Below are positions 22,167 to 32,274 of a DNA stretch of 64,000 nucleotides, in pieces (position 1 is the stretch's first letter; each line of letters opens with the position of its first letter). The translations under genes and the position numbers were made by a program. Source of the stretch: Knufia peltigerae. Lineage: Eukaryota > Ascomycota > Eurotiomycetes > Chaetothyriales > Trichomeriaceae. The notes under the pieces are model-generated. The model was not told where the DNA came from and ran no database searches. It was given only the letters and a program-made list of their open reading frames with translations. The stretch covers positions 62,001-126,000 of the forward strand of contig JAPDRN010000045.1 of assembly GCA_030247855.1 (NCBI GenBank). The letters run 5' to 3'.

Positions 22167-22871
22167 ATGGATAAGGGATGGAAGCCAACAGTCGCCATAA
22201 CAGTGGGATATATGACCGACCCACGTCCATACGCACTTGCCGTAGCCATGGCGGGCGGGGTTCCTCTCGTGGTATTTCCTGGCCAGAAAGACATCACCCT
22301 GGGCTCCGAAGTCGACAGTGTCGTTCTGGCCGGAGGGGCATCGGTCCATCCCGGGCGCTACGGGCAAGAATTCGACCCCAGTATCAAACGCAGCGTGGAC
22401 GAGGCTCGGGACCGGCTGGAATTTTCCGTCCTCGAGATAGCACGGAGGCGCAACCTGCCTGTGTTGGGCATATGCCGGGGGTTGCAAGTCATCAACGTGT
22501 TCTTCGGCGGGACGCTCCATCAAAACCTGGCCGGGGCGAAGATGTGCATCGCCGGGGCCCATCGACCAGACGAGGCTCGTAATCATCTCGCCCACACGGT
22601 CACCCCGACCGAGGGAAGGCTGAAAGCCGTTCTGGGTGCGCACCCGATTCGTGTCAACAGCATCCATCGCCAAGGTGTGGCCATTTTGGGCGACGGACTC
22701 CACATCACGGCCAGGGCAGACGATGGAGTGGTGGAAGGAGTCGAAACTGGAGATGGCCAGATCGTGGCCGTCCAATGGCATCCGGAAGAACTTGTTGGGA
22801 CCCATCCACACGCAGATGCGATATTCACTGATCTGATCGGTCGCGTCATGAGCAGTAAGCAGGCTTTCTGA
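22167..22871 (+). CDS. PuuD-like gamma-glutamyl amide hydrolase (peptidase C26, class I GATase fold)
   Basis: Intronless, 234 aa. The triad is visible: nucleophile Cys103 in GICRGLQVIN, His205 and Glu207 in AVQWHPEE, together with VLAGGASVHPGRYG (the oxyanion/GGxDVxP-type loop) and VNSIHRQ, equivalent to the VNSxHHQ signature of bacterial PuuD and gamma-glutamyl hydrolases of family C26. PuuD frees GABA from gamma-glutamyl-GABA in the bacterial putrescine pathway; related enzymes cut other gamma-glutamyl amides. The compact bacterial-size protein without introns suggests horizontal origin, which is inference. It is divergently transcribed from the OPT transporter. No signal peptide is seen, so it is probably cytosolic. 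Confidence 0.9.
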   Translation: MDKGWKPTVAITVGYMTDPRPYALAVAMAGGVPLVVFPGQKDITLGSEVDSVVLAGGASVHPGRYGQEFDPSIKRSVDEARDRLEFSVLEIARRRNLPVLGICRGLQVINVFFGGTLHQNLAGAKMCIAGAHRPDEARNHLAHTVTPTEGRLKAVLGAHPIRVNSIHRQGVAILGDGLHITARADDGVVEGVETGDGQIVAVQWHPEELVGTHPHADAIFTDLIGRVMSSKQAF

Positions 22872-23530
22872 CCGTGGAAAGCGACAGGGCAGAGAAATGG
22901 ACGCAGGGGTCTCTCGTGCGCTCAGACTTGACGATGCACGGAGTAAACATATGACATAATCATCGAACAAGGTGGATATTAACTGGTGGTGGTGGTGTCC
23001 AGGAGAACAACCAGATTGACTAGAGCGTTTCTAGTTAGCTCCGGAATAAAAATGACAGACCTCGGCTTCGATAAGGAGTATTTAATCCGTAGTAACACTA
23101 CGGAGTATATAAATTTTGTTACGCTCACTCATTTTTTTGGATTTCCATAATAAGACGTAATATTTTCTGAAAGTACTATACGTAGGGTTTTTTCTTTTTA
23201 TTATTAGCTATTATGAGGCAAAGCTAAAGAGGGTAAATTGACACCTGTCTGGCTAATAGACTGGAAGGAGGTCCGCAATCCTGGAAGTCATGGGTGTTAC
23301 ATTTAAGAAGCATAGGTTCGCCAATGACCGGTGGCGGAATCCACATTGGTACGGCATCTCGCCCGGCCTTTGCGCCATCCTGACTGGCTCCCAGCTATTG
23401 ACGACGCCCAACCTTTTTTGTGCGGATCAGAACCTCTCAATAGCACTCCCCGGTCGTCTGTTGACTATCATTTTTCCATCGTCCCAACACCTCGCAGATG
23501 ATCACTTCGCGTGAGTGACAAGCATGGAAA
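22872..23530. other. intergenic between PuuD-like and APC permease genes
   Basis: AT-rich in the middle (about 23070-23230) with TACGGAGTA at 23099. No gene recognised; a 74-codon plus-strand frame at 23290 has no family features. Confidence 0.5.
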
Positions 23531-25313
23531 CTAAGACGCGATACCATTCTTCCGCATCGCCGCAACAGCAACAGGCGCCCCTGTATCAATGTCGACCTTG
23601 TCCCTTCGCTGCCCTTGATACGAACCCCTCGCCCGGAAGAACCAGTCTGTGGTAATTATGATGGCGATGATGACATAGACAGCTGAAATGTAATTCATGG
23701 CTAGTATTGTCAGCGGAAGAGAACATGGTCGCCTCTGCTGAATATTCGGAGCAACTCACTGCTGGCTTCGGCTGGCATATAAGCTGGGAATGAGAAGATC
23801 ACCACCGAGAACAGAGTCCAAAGTAGGAGGACCCAGTTTGCCACCAGGCCGGCGGTCCCGAACCAATACGGACCATGGGTGATGTTTTGCCGTCCTCTGA
23901 GCAGCAGACAGACCACTGGAATGCTGTAGCTGATATACAGCAAAGTAATGGTCGCTGTGATAACCCTGTGCATTTTCAGTAATGGCAACGTGGAGCAATC
24001 GAAAAATGATTAGGGCCGGCACACTTACGAACCAAGAGCTGCGCTGCTACCAAGGTATAGGAAGCCGACCAACGCGTCGATGGCACAGCTGGCGCTATGG
24101 GCGTTGATGGGTGCATCCAAATCGTGGTTGACCCTCTTCAGATACCTCGAGAATGGTAGTCCGTCATCTCGAGCGAAGCTCCAACAGAGGCGAGCTTGCC
24201 AGGTGTGACATGCAATCTGGCATCCAACAGCAGTCAGAACGATGAGGACCTCCAGACCAACGGCACCAGCTTGATTGACAGCCTGTCTAAAGATTTCGAT
24301 GATCGGCACTAAAGTGGGAGTGGCAGTCACTGTGCCCAGATCCGTTATACTAAACATCATCGCCACGCTGAACACCCAGGAGGTGACAAAGCCAATGCAT
24401 ACGGTGCCCATGATGGCCAGTGGAATGCGGCTTTCGGGGTGCCTTATTTCCTCGGCAAGATGGGTGGCACAGTCGATGGCAGCGAAGGGCCAACTAGTGT
24501 TGATCAGTCCCACGAGGAACGCCATCGCATTCGACTCCCATCCCGTGTTATTGATGAACTCGGCAAAGACGAATCTGGCGGGCTGAAAAGTGTGGGCACA
24601 AGCTGGCACGGTAATGATAATGATCAAAAAGCCACCCAGCGAGGCGTAGAACCCGGCCGTTGCGATTCTCGGTAGCGCCTTGCCCCAAAGGTTGAAGAAA
24701 TAAAGTGCAAGATTCCAGATTTGGTATGTCACCACAACGTGCCATGGCTGGATGACACTGTCCTCGAGGTGTAAGTACTGCAAAACCTTGGTCAGAGGGA
24801 GTATTTGGCCACTTACAAATGAGGATGCGTAAGCTGCCATAAGCCCACGATGGCAGAACCCATGGCGAGGGAGATGGACGCTGAAGTGAAGATTGAGCCG
24901 CACCAGGCGGTCCACCCAGTCAAATAGCTGGCGATCGGAGCATATCGAGGCGATGCAATCTCTTTAGTCCAATAGTACTGGCCTCCCGCATTTGGGTAGG
25001 CACTGGATAACTCGGCAAGTGTCATACCAACAGCCACCGAGACCGCCGCCAGGAGTATTAGACCATAAATCAGGAGTACCGGTCCTCCAGAGTTGATGCC
25101 CGTGATCATGCCGGCGGAAATACCAAACCACGAATTGGTCAATGAGAATCCAACAGCAAGGAGAGACCACACGGAGAACTTGCGACGGAGGTCCTGCACG
25201 TAGCCCATCTCAGCCAAGCGCAGGGCATCGTGCTCAATCTCCGTCTCCTTTGGGTGTGAGGCCATGTCGCACCCGGCTGACGCTTGCGCCGAGATCGGCT
25301 CTTTCTCGACCAT
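23531..25313 (-). CDS. APC-superfamily GABA/amine permease (ACT family, Uga4/Hnm1-like)
   Basis: Exons 25313..24817, 24757..24029, 23965..23760 and 23700..23531 (introns of 59, 63 and 59 bases) give 533 aa. The acidic N-terminus leads into MGYVQDLRRKFSVWSLLAVGFSLTNSW, typical of fungal amino acid/choline transporters, then SSAYPNAGGQYYW and TGWTAWCG. Exon 1 joins exon 2 as HPHFVIQPWH only with the acceptor at 24758. A conserved IDCATHLAEEIRHPESRIP follows, and FARDDGLPFSRYLKRV in the cytosolic loop. About 12 membrane helices. Family substrates are GABA, choline, polyamines and related amines. The promoter side carries TAYCCG elements shared with neighbours. Confidence 0.92.
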
Positions 25314-25782
25314 CTTGAAGTGCCACAGAACAGTATGGAAGACTTGAACACTTGAGGAGTGGGGAACAAGGAATTGAAGGAGAACCAGAAATACCGACGA
25401 GAAATGTGGTTGTTTAACATCGCGACCAGGACTCAGGTGAGAAACATATAGGTTATATGTGGCCAGTGCCTCACGAATCTATATCTCAAGTATCCGTCTT
25501 AGAGTCAGCCACCGCGGCACAGTTCGTCATATACAAGGCGTTAGTGAATTCAACAACCTGGGGCAAAAGGCATTACAATGGCTGTTTGCTTGCGCCCCAC
25601 ATTTTGCTCTCGTTTTGTGGAGATGCGCGATGCCTTTGGCTTGGCTGCTTTCTGGACGTAGTAGAGAGAGAATACCCGTCACAATTATCCGACACGAACC
25701 CCAGTATCCGACCGACGTTGTACGGATATCGTGGGAGCGATCTCCCGACGAGCAAATAGCTCGAGGTTCATATCCATTCACC
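25314..25782. other. spacer between permease start and regulator end
   Basis: Upstream region of the APC permease; the cluster-specific element group at 25672-25728 is annotated separately. No gene seen. Confidence 0.5.
25672..25728. promoter_or_regulatory. TAYCCG element group upstream of APC permease
   Basis: ATACCCG at 25672, TATCCG at 25686 and 25705, and the reverse complement CGGATA at 25723: four related elements in under 60 bases. Similar groups occur in three other intergenic regions of the cluster. Confidence 0.5.
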
Positions 25783-28068
25783 TTAATCCTGAGCCACCTG
25801 ATTAAATGTTAGGTCAAAAGCGTTGTTGTCCAAGAGGCCGCGAAAATCAGTGTTCATAGCGTAGAGTTCGTCGTCAGCGTCACCTAGCATGTTGAGAAAG
25901 GCCCAATCAATATTGGACGACTGATCGTCGTTTCGCAATATGCTTTCGGATGTCGGTAGTACTTCAAGAGTCGAAAAATTGCTGCTTCGGGGATCAGGAG
26001 ATGCGTTCCCCGCCCCTTGAGTCTGTTCCGAAGCTAAGACAGCTCCCTGTATTGGTCGAGCGATACTGCTGACTGGGTTGGGCTCTAAACCTTGTCTTTC
26101 GCCGATTCCAAAGTCTTCGTGATAACAGTTAGCCATAGACAAGAGGCCCCTCAGATTATCCTCTGGGTGTATTATGGGACATGCAAACAGACCTTTCGTT
26201 AATCTTTCTTTGGATTTTCCTGCATGCTTCCAGTTGCTTCCTAGAATGGACAACCACTTGATGCACATTGTCAAACAGCGCGTGATCGTCCTCTCGTCTA
26301 TCCGGCCTCGATTTACTTGCCTATAGTGGGACAAGGTGCTGGCAGTCGTAAAAATGGGAAAGATTAGATCGCAAGGGAATCTTTGCAAATTCTCGACGTG
26401 AATCTCGAGAATCTGACAGACTTTCTCTGCAGCCGAGAAGCTGACTTCGAGAGGCAGGGATTCGGTGGGAATAGACTGGGCTGGGAGCCACCCTTGTTCC
26501 TGCCAGTAGGAGTAAAAGGGGCGGTGGACCATGATCATAGTCGTCCACGTCCACTACAGATCGCCGTCAGAAATTTAAACAGACACCACGACTGATTTAC
26601 GAAATTGAAGACTTACCACAGCATTTGTGACCAAGGATGGAGGACAGGCTTTCCTTCCTAATATGTCCACTTGCAGATCACTTCTAGGCGTGATGAGCAA
26701 GGCGTAGTAGTCGTTCAACTCTTGCCACAGCTCTGTTCGGAGCTGCTCGGCTGCTTGTAGGTTGCTTCGAATAGTCTCGCGACCCTCGCGCGAGTATATC
26801 TGGCGGGCCACTTTTTCCATTATTTTGGTGAGTTTTACAGTTGAATGAAAACCGGAAATCGCGTAAGACTTTGTTGTAGTCAAGGAGTTGGTGTTCGGCA
26901 GTCGGAAGTGGAGGAGTTGATACTCATCCGACTCGGTCACCAAAGGAAAATTGGCATTCGAATCTTCCGACCTCAGTAAGACCGGTTTCCCCAGCTCGCA
27001 AGCAATCATCTTATCCAGCACAAAGAGATTCCACCATAGCCGTGACGCGATCTGAGCAGAAGTCGAGTCTTCGTCGGCAGCCTTAGCTTTGTGTAAGTCT
27101 AGCTCAATGGCCATACCCGATGCGAGGCTACACAGCATGAATGCGTTCGATGACTCTGCGGACCCGTGCTGCTGGAGTGCTAATATCGCCAGAGCTTGGC
27201 AGTTCTCGACCGAAGGTCTCAGTAGATTGAGTGGGTGGAAGTCATTCGGTCGAGTTGCCGTTCCACTATTCGCATTGCGTTGGATGCTAAGCAATGCTGC
27301 TTCAAAGAAAAGTGATGGGGAGGGTGTTTCACACCCGGAAAGCATCTGGGACCCTGTGGTATCGAGTTTCAAGCAAGCCGCAATGGCATAAATGGCGTAA
27401 AGAACCGGTTGCGGCAGCAAGGTAGAGAGTGATTCGTTATGGCTGCAGTCGTACAATGGTTTGTAGATGATAGGCCAGACAGGATGAATAAACGAGAAGT
27501 AAGCATCCAAAAGACGGTTCGAAACATCCCAGCCCACAACAACATGGTCACCCGTTGCTGCATGGGAGCCTTGGGTCGGCGGCAACGTTGAAGCCCTCAG
27601 TGATAGCGGTGACCTATTTAGACTATCGCTGATATTGGCTTGAAAGGCCGTTGTCCCTGCGTCGTCGCCACCGTACGTTTGCTCGTGAGGCAACTGAGCT
27701 GAGTGCTCCAAGCCTGCATCGACGTCCGGGCTGCGCTCTTGCAACAGGGAATGCTGAGCATCGCGTTTCTGTCTACGCAGAGTCAGCAACGCACGTGGTG
27801 GCCTTGCAGTAGGCAAACTATCAGGCCTTGCGAGCTGAGCCTACAATTTATTTCTCTTAGAAAGCCCATAATCGCATTCTCTTCCGCTGATCTGACATTG
27901 CCGGCACACTGGGACTGCTCCATTACACTGTAGTCACAAAGGTCAGCGGCATCACGCCAAAAGGAGAACTACTTGGTGTTCTTGGAGTGACTCCCATACT
28001 TTCGTTTTTCGTTTGCTGCAAGGCAAACAGGCTTGCGAAGTTCGTTTGCGTGAGCGAGCGCTCGTCAT
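25783..28068 (-). CDS. Zn2Cys6 transcription factor (cluster regulator candidate)
   Basis: Exons 28068..28000, 27927..27845, 27772..26617 and 26553..25783 give 692 aa. The zinc cluster is assembled from exons 1 and 2: MTSARSRKRTSQACLPCSK, then after a 72-base intron CNGAVPVCRQCQISGREC; cysteines 14, 17, 24, 31, 34 and 41 give a perfect CX2CX6CX6CX2CX6C. Exon 3 carries the fungal-specific transcription factor domain (LDAYFSFIHPVWPIIYKP, then SLASGMAIELDLHK and RLWWNLFVLDKMIACELGKP), and exon 4 opens with MIMVHRPFYSYW. The intron before exon 3 ends GCTGACTCTGCGTAG; an alternative shorter intron is possible. It lies head-to-head with the amine oxidase and is probably a local activator. Confidence 0.9.
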
Positions 28069-28613
28069 GTGGAGGGGGGCCAAGGCCACCAAAGCGCCAC
28101 TCAACAATTGACCCCGGTTTATCCAATTCACTGACTAAATGTAGATCTGCGTTACAGCATGGCTTGACCTCAAGAGTTGAAAGACGACCCGAATGGCGAT
28201 GATGAAACTCGGCGTGTGGGAGAAGAGAAAAGACCGAGCAAGCCTACATCATGATAAAGGAATACGGGCGTTGAACAGATATCCGCTGGAATACCCGATG
28301 GGATACCCGATGAGGCTCCCACAAAATACCCGACAAAATACCCGCGCCCCGCTTTCGTTTCGTCTCTCTCCCGAAGGCATTCCAGCCAATGCAAGCTTAC
28401 TGTGGCTTGCTCTCAGCCTACAGTACGCTGATCGGGGCCATCAATTAACATTAAAAGAGTAGCGAGGGAAATGTAACGAACTTGAACGAAATGACTCCCC
28501 TAGGCCAGTTCGGGCGGCACAAAAGACCGTTGGCATTATTTATTGCCAATGGAACCCAGACATAATCGACAGATGTTCAGTTGGTAAACCAACTCTCTCA
28601 ATTCAACATCACT
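28069..28613. promoter_or_regulatory. divergent promoter regulator/amine oxidase with TAYCCG array
   Basis: Contains TATCCG at 28280 and TACCCG at 28292, 28304, 28327 and 28339. Inner spacings are 12, 12, 23 and 12 bases, and all four TACCCG copies are preceded by A. The even spacing puts sites on about the same face of the helix. Most of the remaining spacer shows no other structure. Confidence 0.65.
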
Positions 28614-30220
28614 ATGGCTTCCATGGACACGACAAGGCCAGCACACTGTTCTCGGGACGGCTGGGAATGGACGAAACAACAAGGCTTGAGGCAAGGAGTG
28701 CCTTCAATCGGCGTTATTCACCCACCGACGAGACTGCCCGCCACAACCGTCGTGTTCGACGTGATTGTTGCAGGCGCTGGATACACTGGCCTCACGGCGG
28801 CCAGGGATGCAGCACTCGCGGGTACGGGCTACATTTCCCATTGAATCTCAACGTCGATAGGTATTAACACGTTGGTCAGGTCTGAAAGTTCTCATCCTTG
28901 AGGCTCGGGACCGCATTGGTGGTCGCTCCTGGTCATCCAACATAGACGGCTACCCATTCGAAATGGGAGGAACCTGGGTACACTGGGGCCAACCCCATGT
29001 ATGGCGAGAGATCTCGCGTTACAACATGAGAGACGAACTCGAAATCTCTCAGTCTTACGATGGGGGCGTCAACCACTTTACTTTGGCTTCGAGGGATGGT
29101 AACAAGTCCATGAGCCACCCTGAGGAGGTAAGTCTGGATGATATAAAACCAGGACTACATTTGCCTAATCTGTCGCGCACAGGATGCGCTTATGGAGTCC
29201 GCCTTGGACAAATTTGCAAACGTGGATGGCAACTCGGGTCGAGTAATCATGCCTTATCCACACAATGCCGGTTACAATCCGGAAGTGTGGAAATATGACA
29301 AATTGACGTGCAGAGACAGGATAGATCAGATCGCGGGCACTTTGACTGCGGATGAGCTGTGCGGCCTAGAAGGATATCTGCTCATGACCAGTGGAAGCAC
29401 CATTGAAACCATGTCCTTCTTCGAATTTTTACACTGGTGGGCATTGTGCGGCCATACCTATCGAGGATGTTTCGAATATCTGATCAAATACAAGTTCCGC
29501 GGAGGTCAGTCCAGCTTCGCCCGCAAATTCTGGGACGAAGCTGTGAGCACTGGAAACCTCTCCTACGCCTTCAACACGCCAGCTGCGCAAATCATCGACC
29601 ACGGCTTGGAGGTGGAGGTGGTCTCCAAGGGAGGCCAGATGTTTCGCGCTAGACGCCTGTTATCTGCGATACCTCTCAACGTTTTGGGCACCGTCGGTTT
29701 CACACCCGAGCTGGATGCCGAAAGGACTGCGGCCATCAAGATCGGCCACCTCAATCAGTGTGTCAAGGTTCACGCGGAGATCCTGAACAAGGAGTTGCGG
29801 ACCTGGTCTGGAATTGATTACACGACATCTAAGCTAGTGTATGCATTTGGCGACGGGACAACTCCTGCAGGAAATACGCACATTGTCGCTTTTGGGGCCA
29901 TGCGCAACCATCTACAGCCAGAGGAAGATATTCAAGAGACTCTAAAATCAGTCACAGCGTTGACATCCATGGACGTCGACAGACTTGTCTTCCATAACTG
30001 GCACAAGGACGAATACGCCAAAGGCGCATGGTTTTTCCCAGGGCGCGGGTTTATCTCTAGCTATCATACTGCTCTGCGAGCCCGCCATGGCTCCATCATC
30101 TTCGCTAACTCGGACTGGGCGGTGGGATGGAGGAGCTTCATAGATGGCGCCATCGAAGAAGGGACCAGGGCTGCATTGGAAGTCATTCAGGAATTGCGAA
30201 AGGGGAAGTCGAATCTCTAG
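28614..30220 (+). CDS. flavin-containing amine oxidase
   Basis: Exons 28614..28821, 28880..29127 and 29183..30220 (introns of 58 and 55 bases) give 497 aa. The FAD dinucleotide motif is VIVAGAGYTGLTAARD near residue 50, completed across intron 1 by LKVLILEARDRIGGRSW, then FEMGGTWVHWGQPHVW. The C-terminal FAD/substrate part has FFPGRGFISSY and the family-typical ANSDWAVGWRSFIDGAIEEG. It should oxidise a primary or secondary amine to imine/aldehyde with H2O2 release, like MAO-N. No cysteine sits at the position used for covalent FAD in animal MAOs, as in other fungal enzymes. It has no clear PTS1 (ends KSNL), so a peroxisomal location is open. Confidence 0.93.
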
Positions 30221-30709
30221 GAGTGCCTGTTTACCAAACTCTCCGAAATGCCATTGCAGCCTACCTTGCGGCTGGGGATGAGAACAGCTGGGACTTTACA
30301 GCTCATTGAGACTTGTGTTTGACAAACTGTGCAAAAATCTAATCTTCAATCATACAAGTTCCCCAGGAGTGTCTCAATCAACTCATATCATTTCCTATTA
30401 ATCAGCAAAGTAGCTGTCGAGAAGCCTTAGCGTTGACGGGTCAATTGTTTCCGCAGCAGAGCCATCAGCACCCAAAATCTGTCGACGTTCAAAGTCTGGG
30501 CTTTTTAAAGCTCCTAGAATGGAACAGCATTGATCATAGCAATCAACAAGAACGGATCAAGTCAGCCAGAATCCATCCTTCCGAACCCCCATGGAAATGA
30601 ATAGATGTAGTATATTGGTTCTATCGAAGTTTTGGCAGCTTGTCTTGAAATTTAACCTCACACTGGTGATTGGAGTGCTGCCCCCGGCGTGAAACTTTCG
30701 TCGCTTGAA
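30221..30709. other. convergent 3' spacer, amine oxidase/GATase
   Basis: Both flanking genes end here. No other gene seen. Confidence 0.5.
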
Positions 30710-31565
30710 TTACTGAGCCTCTTCAGCAAGCCATTCTACCACGCGCCTCAACAACTCCAGCCCATCCTGTGCGTCGGCGCAGTGGTTCTTCATATGCTCG
30801 ATCTCCGTTGGAGTCAGGTTCTCGATGTACGTCGTGTCATCGTCGTCCAGAATCTTCCTCGAGAAGACCCCGTCGATTTCCGGATGTGCCTGGAAGGAGA
30901 GGATTGTATTGGAACGGGAAACCAGGACTTCGTTGTTTTCGGCCAGTTGAATGAAATTGGGAGGAGCACTTTCGACCTCTCGCACATGGAATTGAGATGC
31001 TGCCTGGTTGTTTCCGTCAGTACGGTTGCAAAGTGGAGCATCTCGCACGGCCATACTCACATAGCTGGCTTTACTGGCCAACCTGGGAAAGAAGTTGCAA
31101 CCTTCTTTCGTCAAGTTGATCCTAACAAGACCGGCCTGGTGATCCGGCAGTATGTCAGCAATTCAACGTCACGCAGGGAGGGGAGGTGCAACGTACGATG
31201 GGGCCGGCCGGGATGTTTCTCGCCTTTCCGCCCAGAGCTTGGGCGATGATTTGGTGACCGAAGCATATGCCCAGCATCTTCTTCTCTGGATATCTTTGGG
31301 CCGTATCCCTGACAAAGTCCATCTGCCGTAGAATCCACGGCTCGGGAGCAAGGGAATTCCCTTTGCCGCCGCTGAGAATGATCAAGTCGTAATCATTCGG
31401 GTCGGGATAGTCGCCACGGATGATGGGGTCAAAGAAACCGACTAGGGCATGCGGTGCTACCACTGCAAACGCATCCACGAAGGCTTGCTTGACCTCGGGC
31501 CAGAAGGTCGTGTGTGGTGGATGGTTGACTAGGACCGCAACTCGAAGTTCCTGAATCGAGCCCAT
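30710..31565 (-). CDS. class I glutamine amidotransferase-like / gamma-glutamyl peptidase-like enzyme
   Basis: Exons 31565..31197, 31135..31061 and 31003..30710 (introns of 61 and 57 bases) give 245 aa. The triad is seen: Cys101 in LGICFGHQIIAQALGG and His188/Glu190 in SFQAHPEIDG; LIILSGGKGN precedes, as in standalone GATase1 proteins related to yeast YLR126C and plant gamma-glutamyl peptidases. There is no synthase domain attached, so it is probably a hydrolase or peptidase acting on gamma-glutamyl bonds. Together with the PuuD-like gene, it makes two different gamma-glutamyl-type hydrolases in one cluster. Its promoter side (31566-32274) holds a TAYCCG group at 31751-31800. Confidence 0.88.
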
Positions 31566-32274
31566 CAGGGTTTCTGGAGGCTGAGGTGCTAGACAGTTGG
31601 GTCAAAGATTCTGACGGGGTTTGCTTCCTTGGGTATCGGCCGACGAGCCCTTTTTATACCTACAAAAGCGCAAGAGACAATCCAAAGGAGAGAAGACGCA
31701 TTGTGAGGACAGAAGAGAAAGTGAGGGTCCCCAGCGGGGCCATCAGGCGGTATCCGCTACATAATCTCGGTACCCGCTGGCATATCCGATTGTATACCCG
31801 ATGACACCAACGACAACGCAGGGTTTCCCGCTGCTCTGTCCTTGGTGCAAAGTCGCTCGCGGCAACGAATACTCCGAATCAAAAGCAACGCTGTCCGTTT
31901 TAAGAACGCATGCAATCTTCAGAAAAAGAAATGACTGCCTCTGTTCGGTTGTTTTGCCGGTAGCATGAGTCATACCGCTCTCTTCAGCATGGACCCTGAA
32001 GTTGAGAACTCGTACTAGTACATTAGACGGCGAATGCGGCGCATCTGGCAGCGATCATAAAGTTCCTAGAGAGCAGACCCTGATACCACCACCAACTGAA
32101 AATACCATATACTATATGAGACTATGAAGTGACATTTGTCTGTGTTTATCAATACTATATAGTGTATAGTGCCACCAACAGATTTTTTTTGCAACTCGAC
32201 ACCTCATCTTTTGTGTGACTACTAGACTATGACCGAGGACATCCAACTCGTGACCTTTTTGCGGATTCGTGAGC
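31566..32274. other. spacer between GATase-like gene and AAT permease
   Basis: Contains the element group annotated at 31751 and a short AT-rich inverted stretch (ATACTATAT/ATATAGT) around 32105-32170. No gene seen. Confidence 0.5.
31751..31800. promoter_or_regulatory. TAYCCG element group upstream of GATase-like gene
   Basis: TATCCG at 31751, TACCCG at 31771, TATCCG at 31783 and TACCCG at 31795; the last three are 12 bases apart, as in the array at 28280-28344. Confidence 0.6.

Noticed and set aside
27773..27844. A decayed zinc cluster reading RALLTLRRQKRDA at the apparent start of the first regulator
   Set aside because: It is only partly explained by coding sequence: the first part is intron. 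A perfect zinc cluster is found in two upstream exons (28068..28000 and 27927..27845) once spliced.
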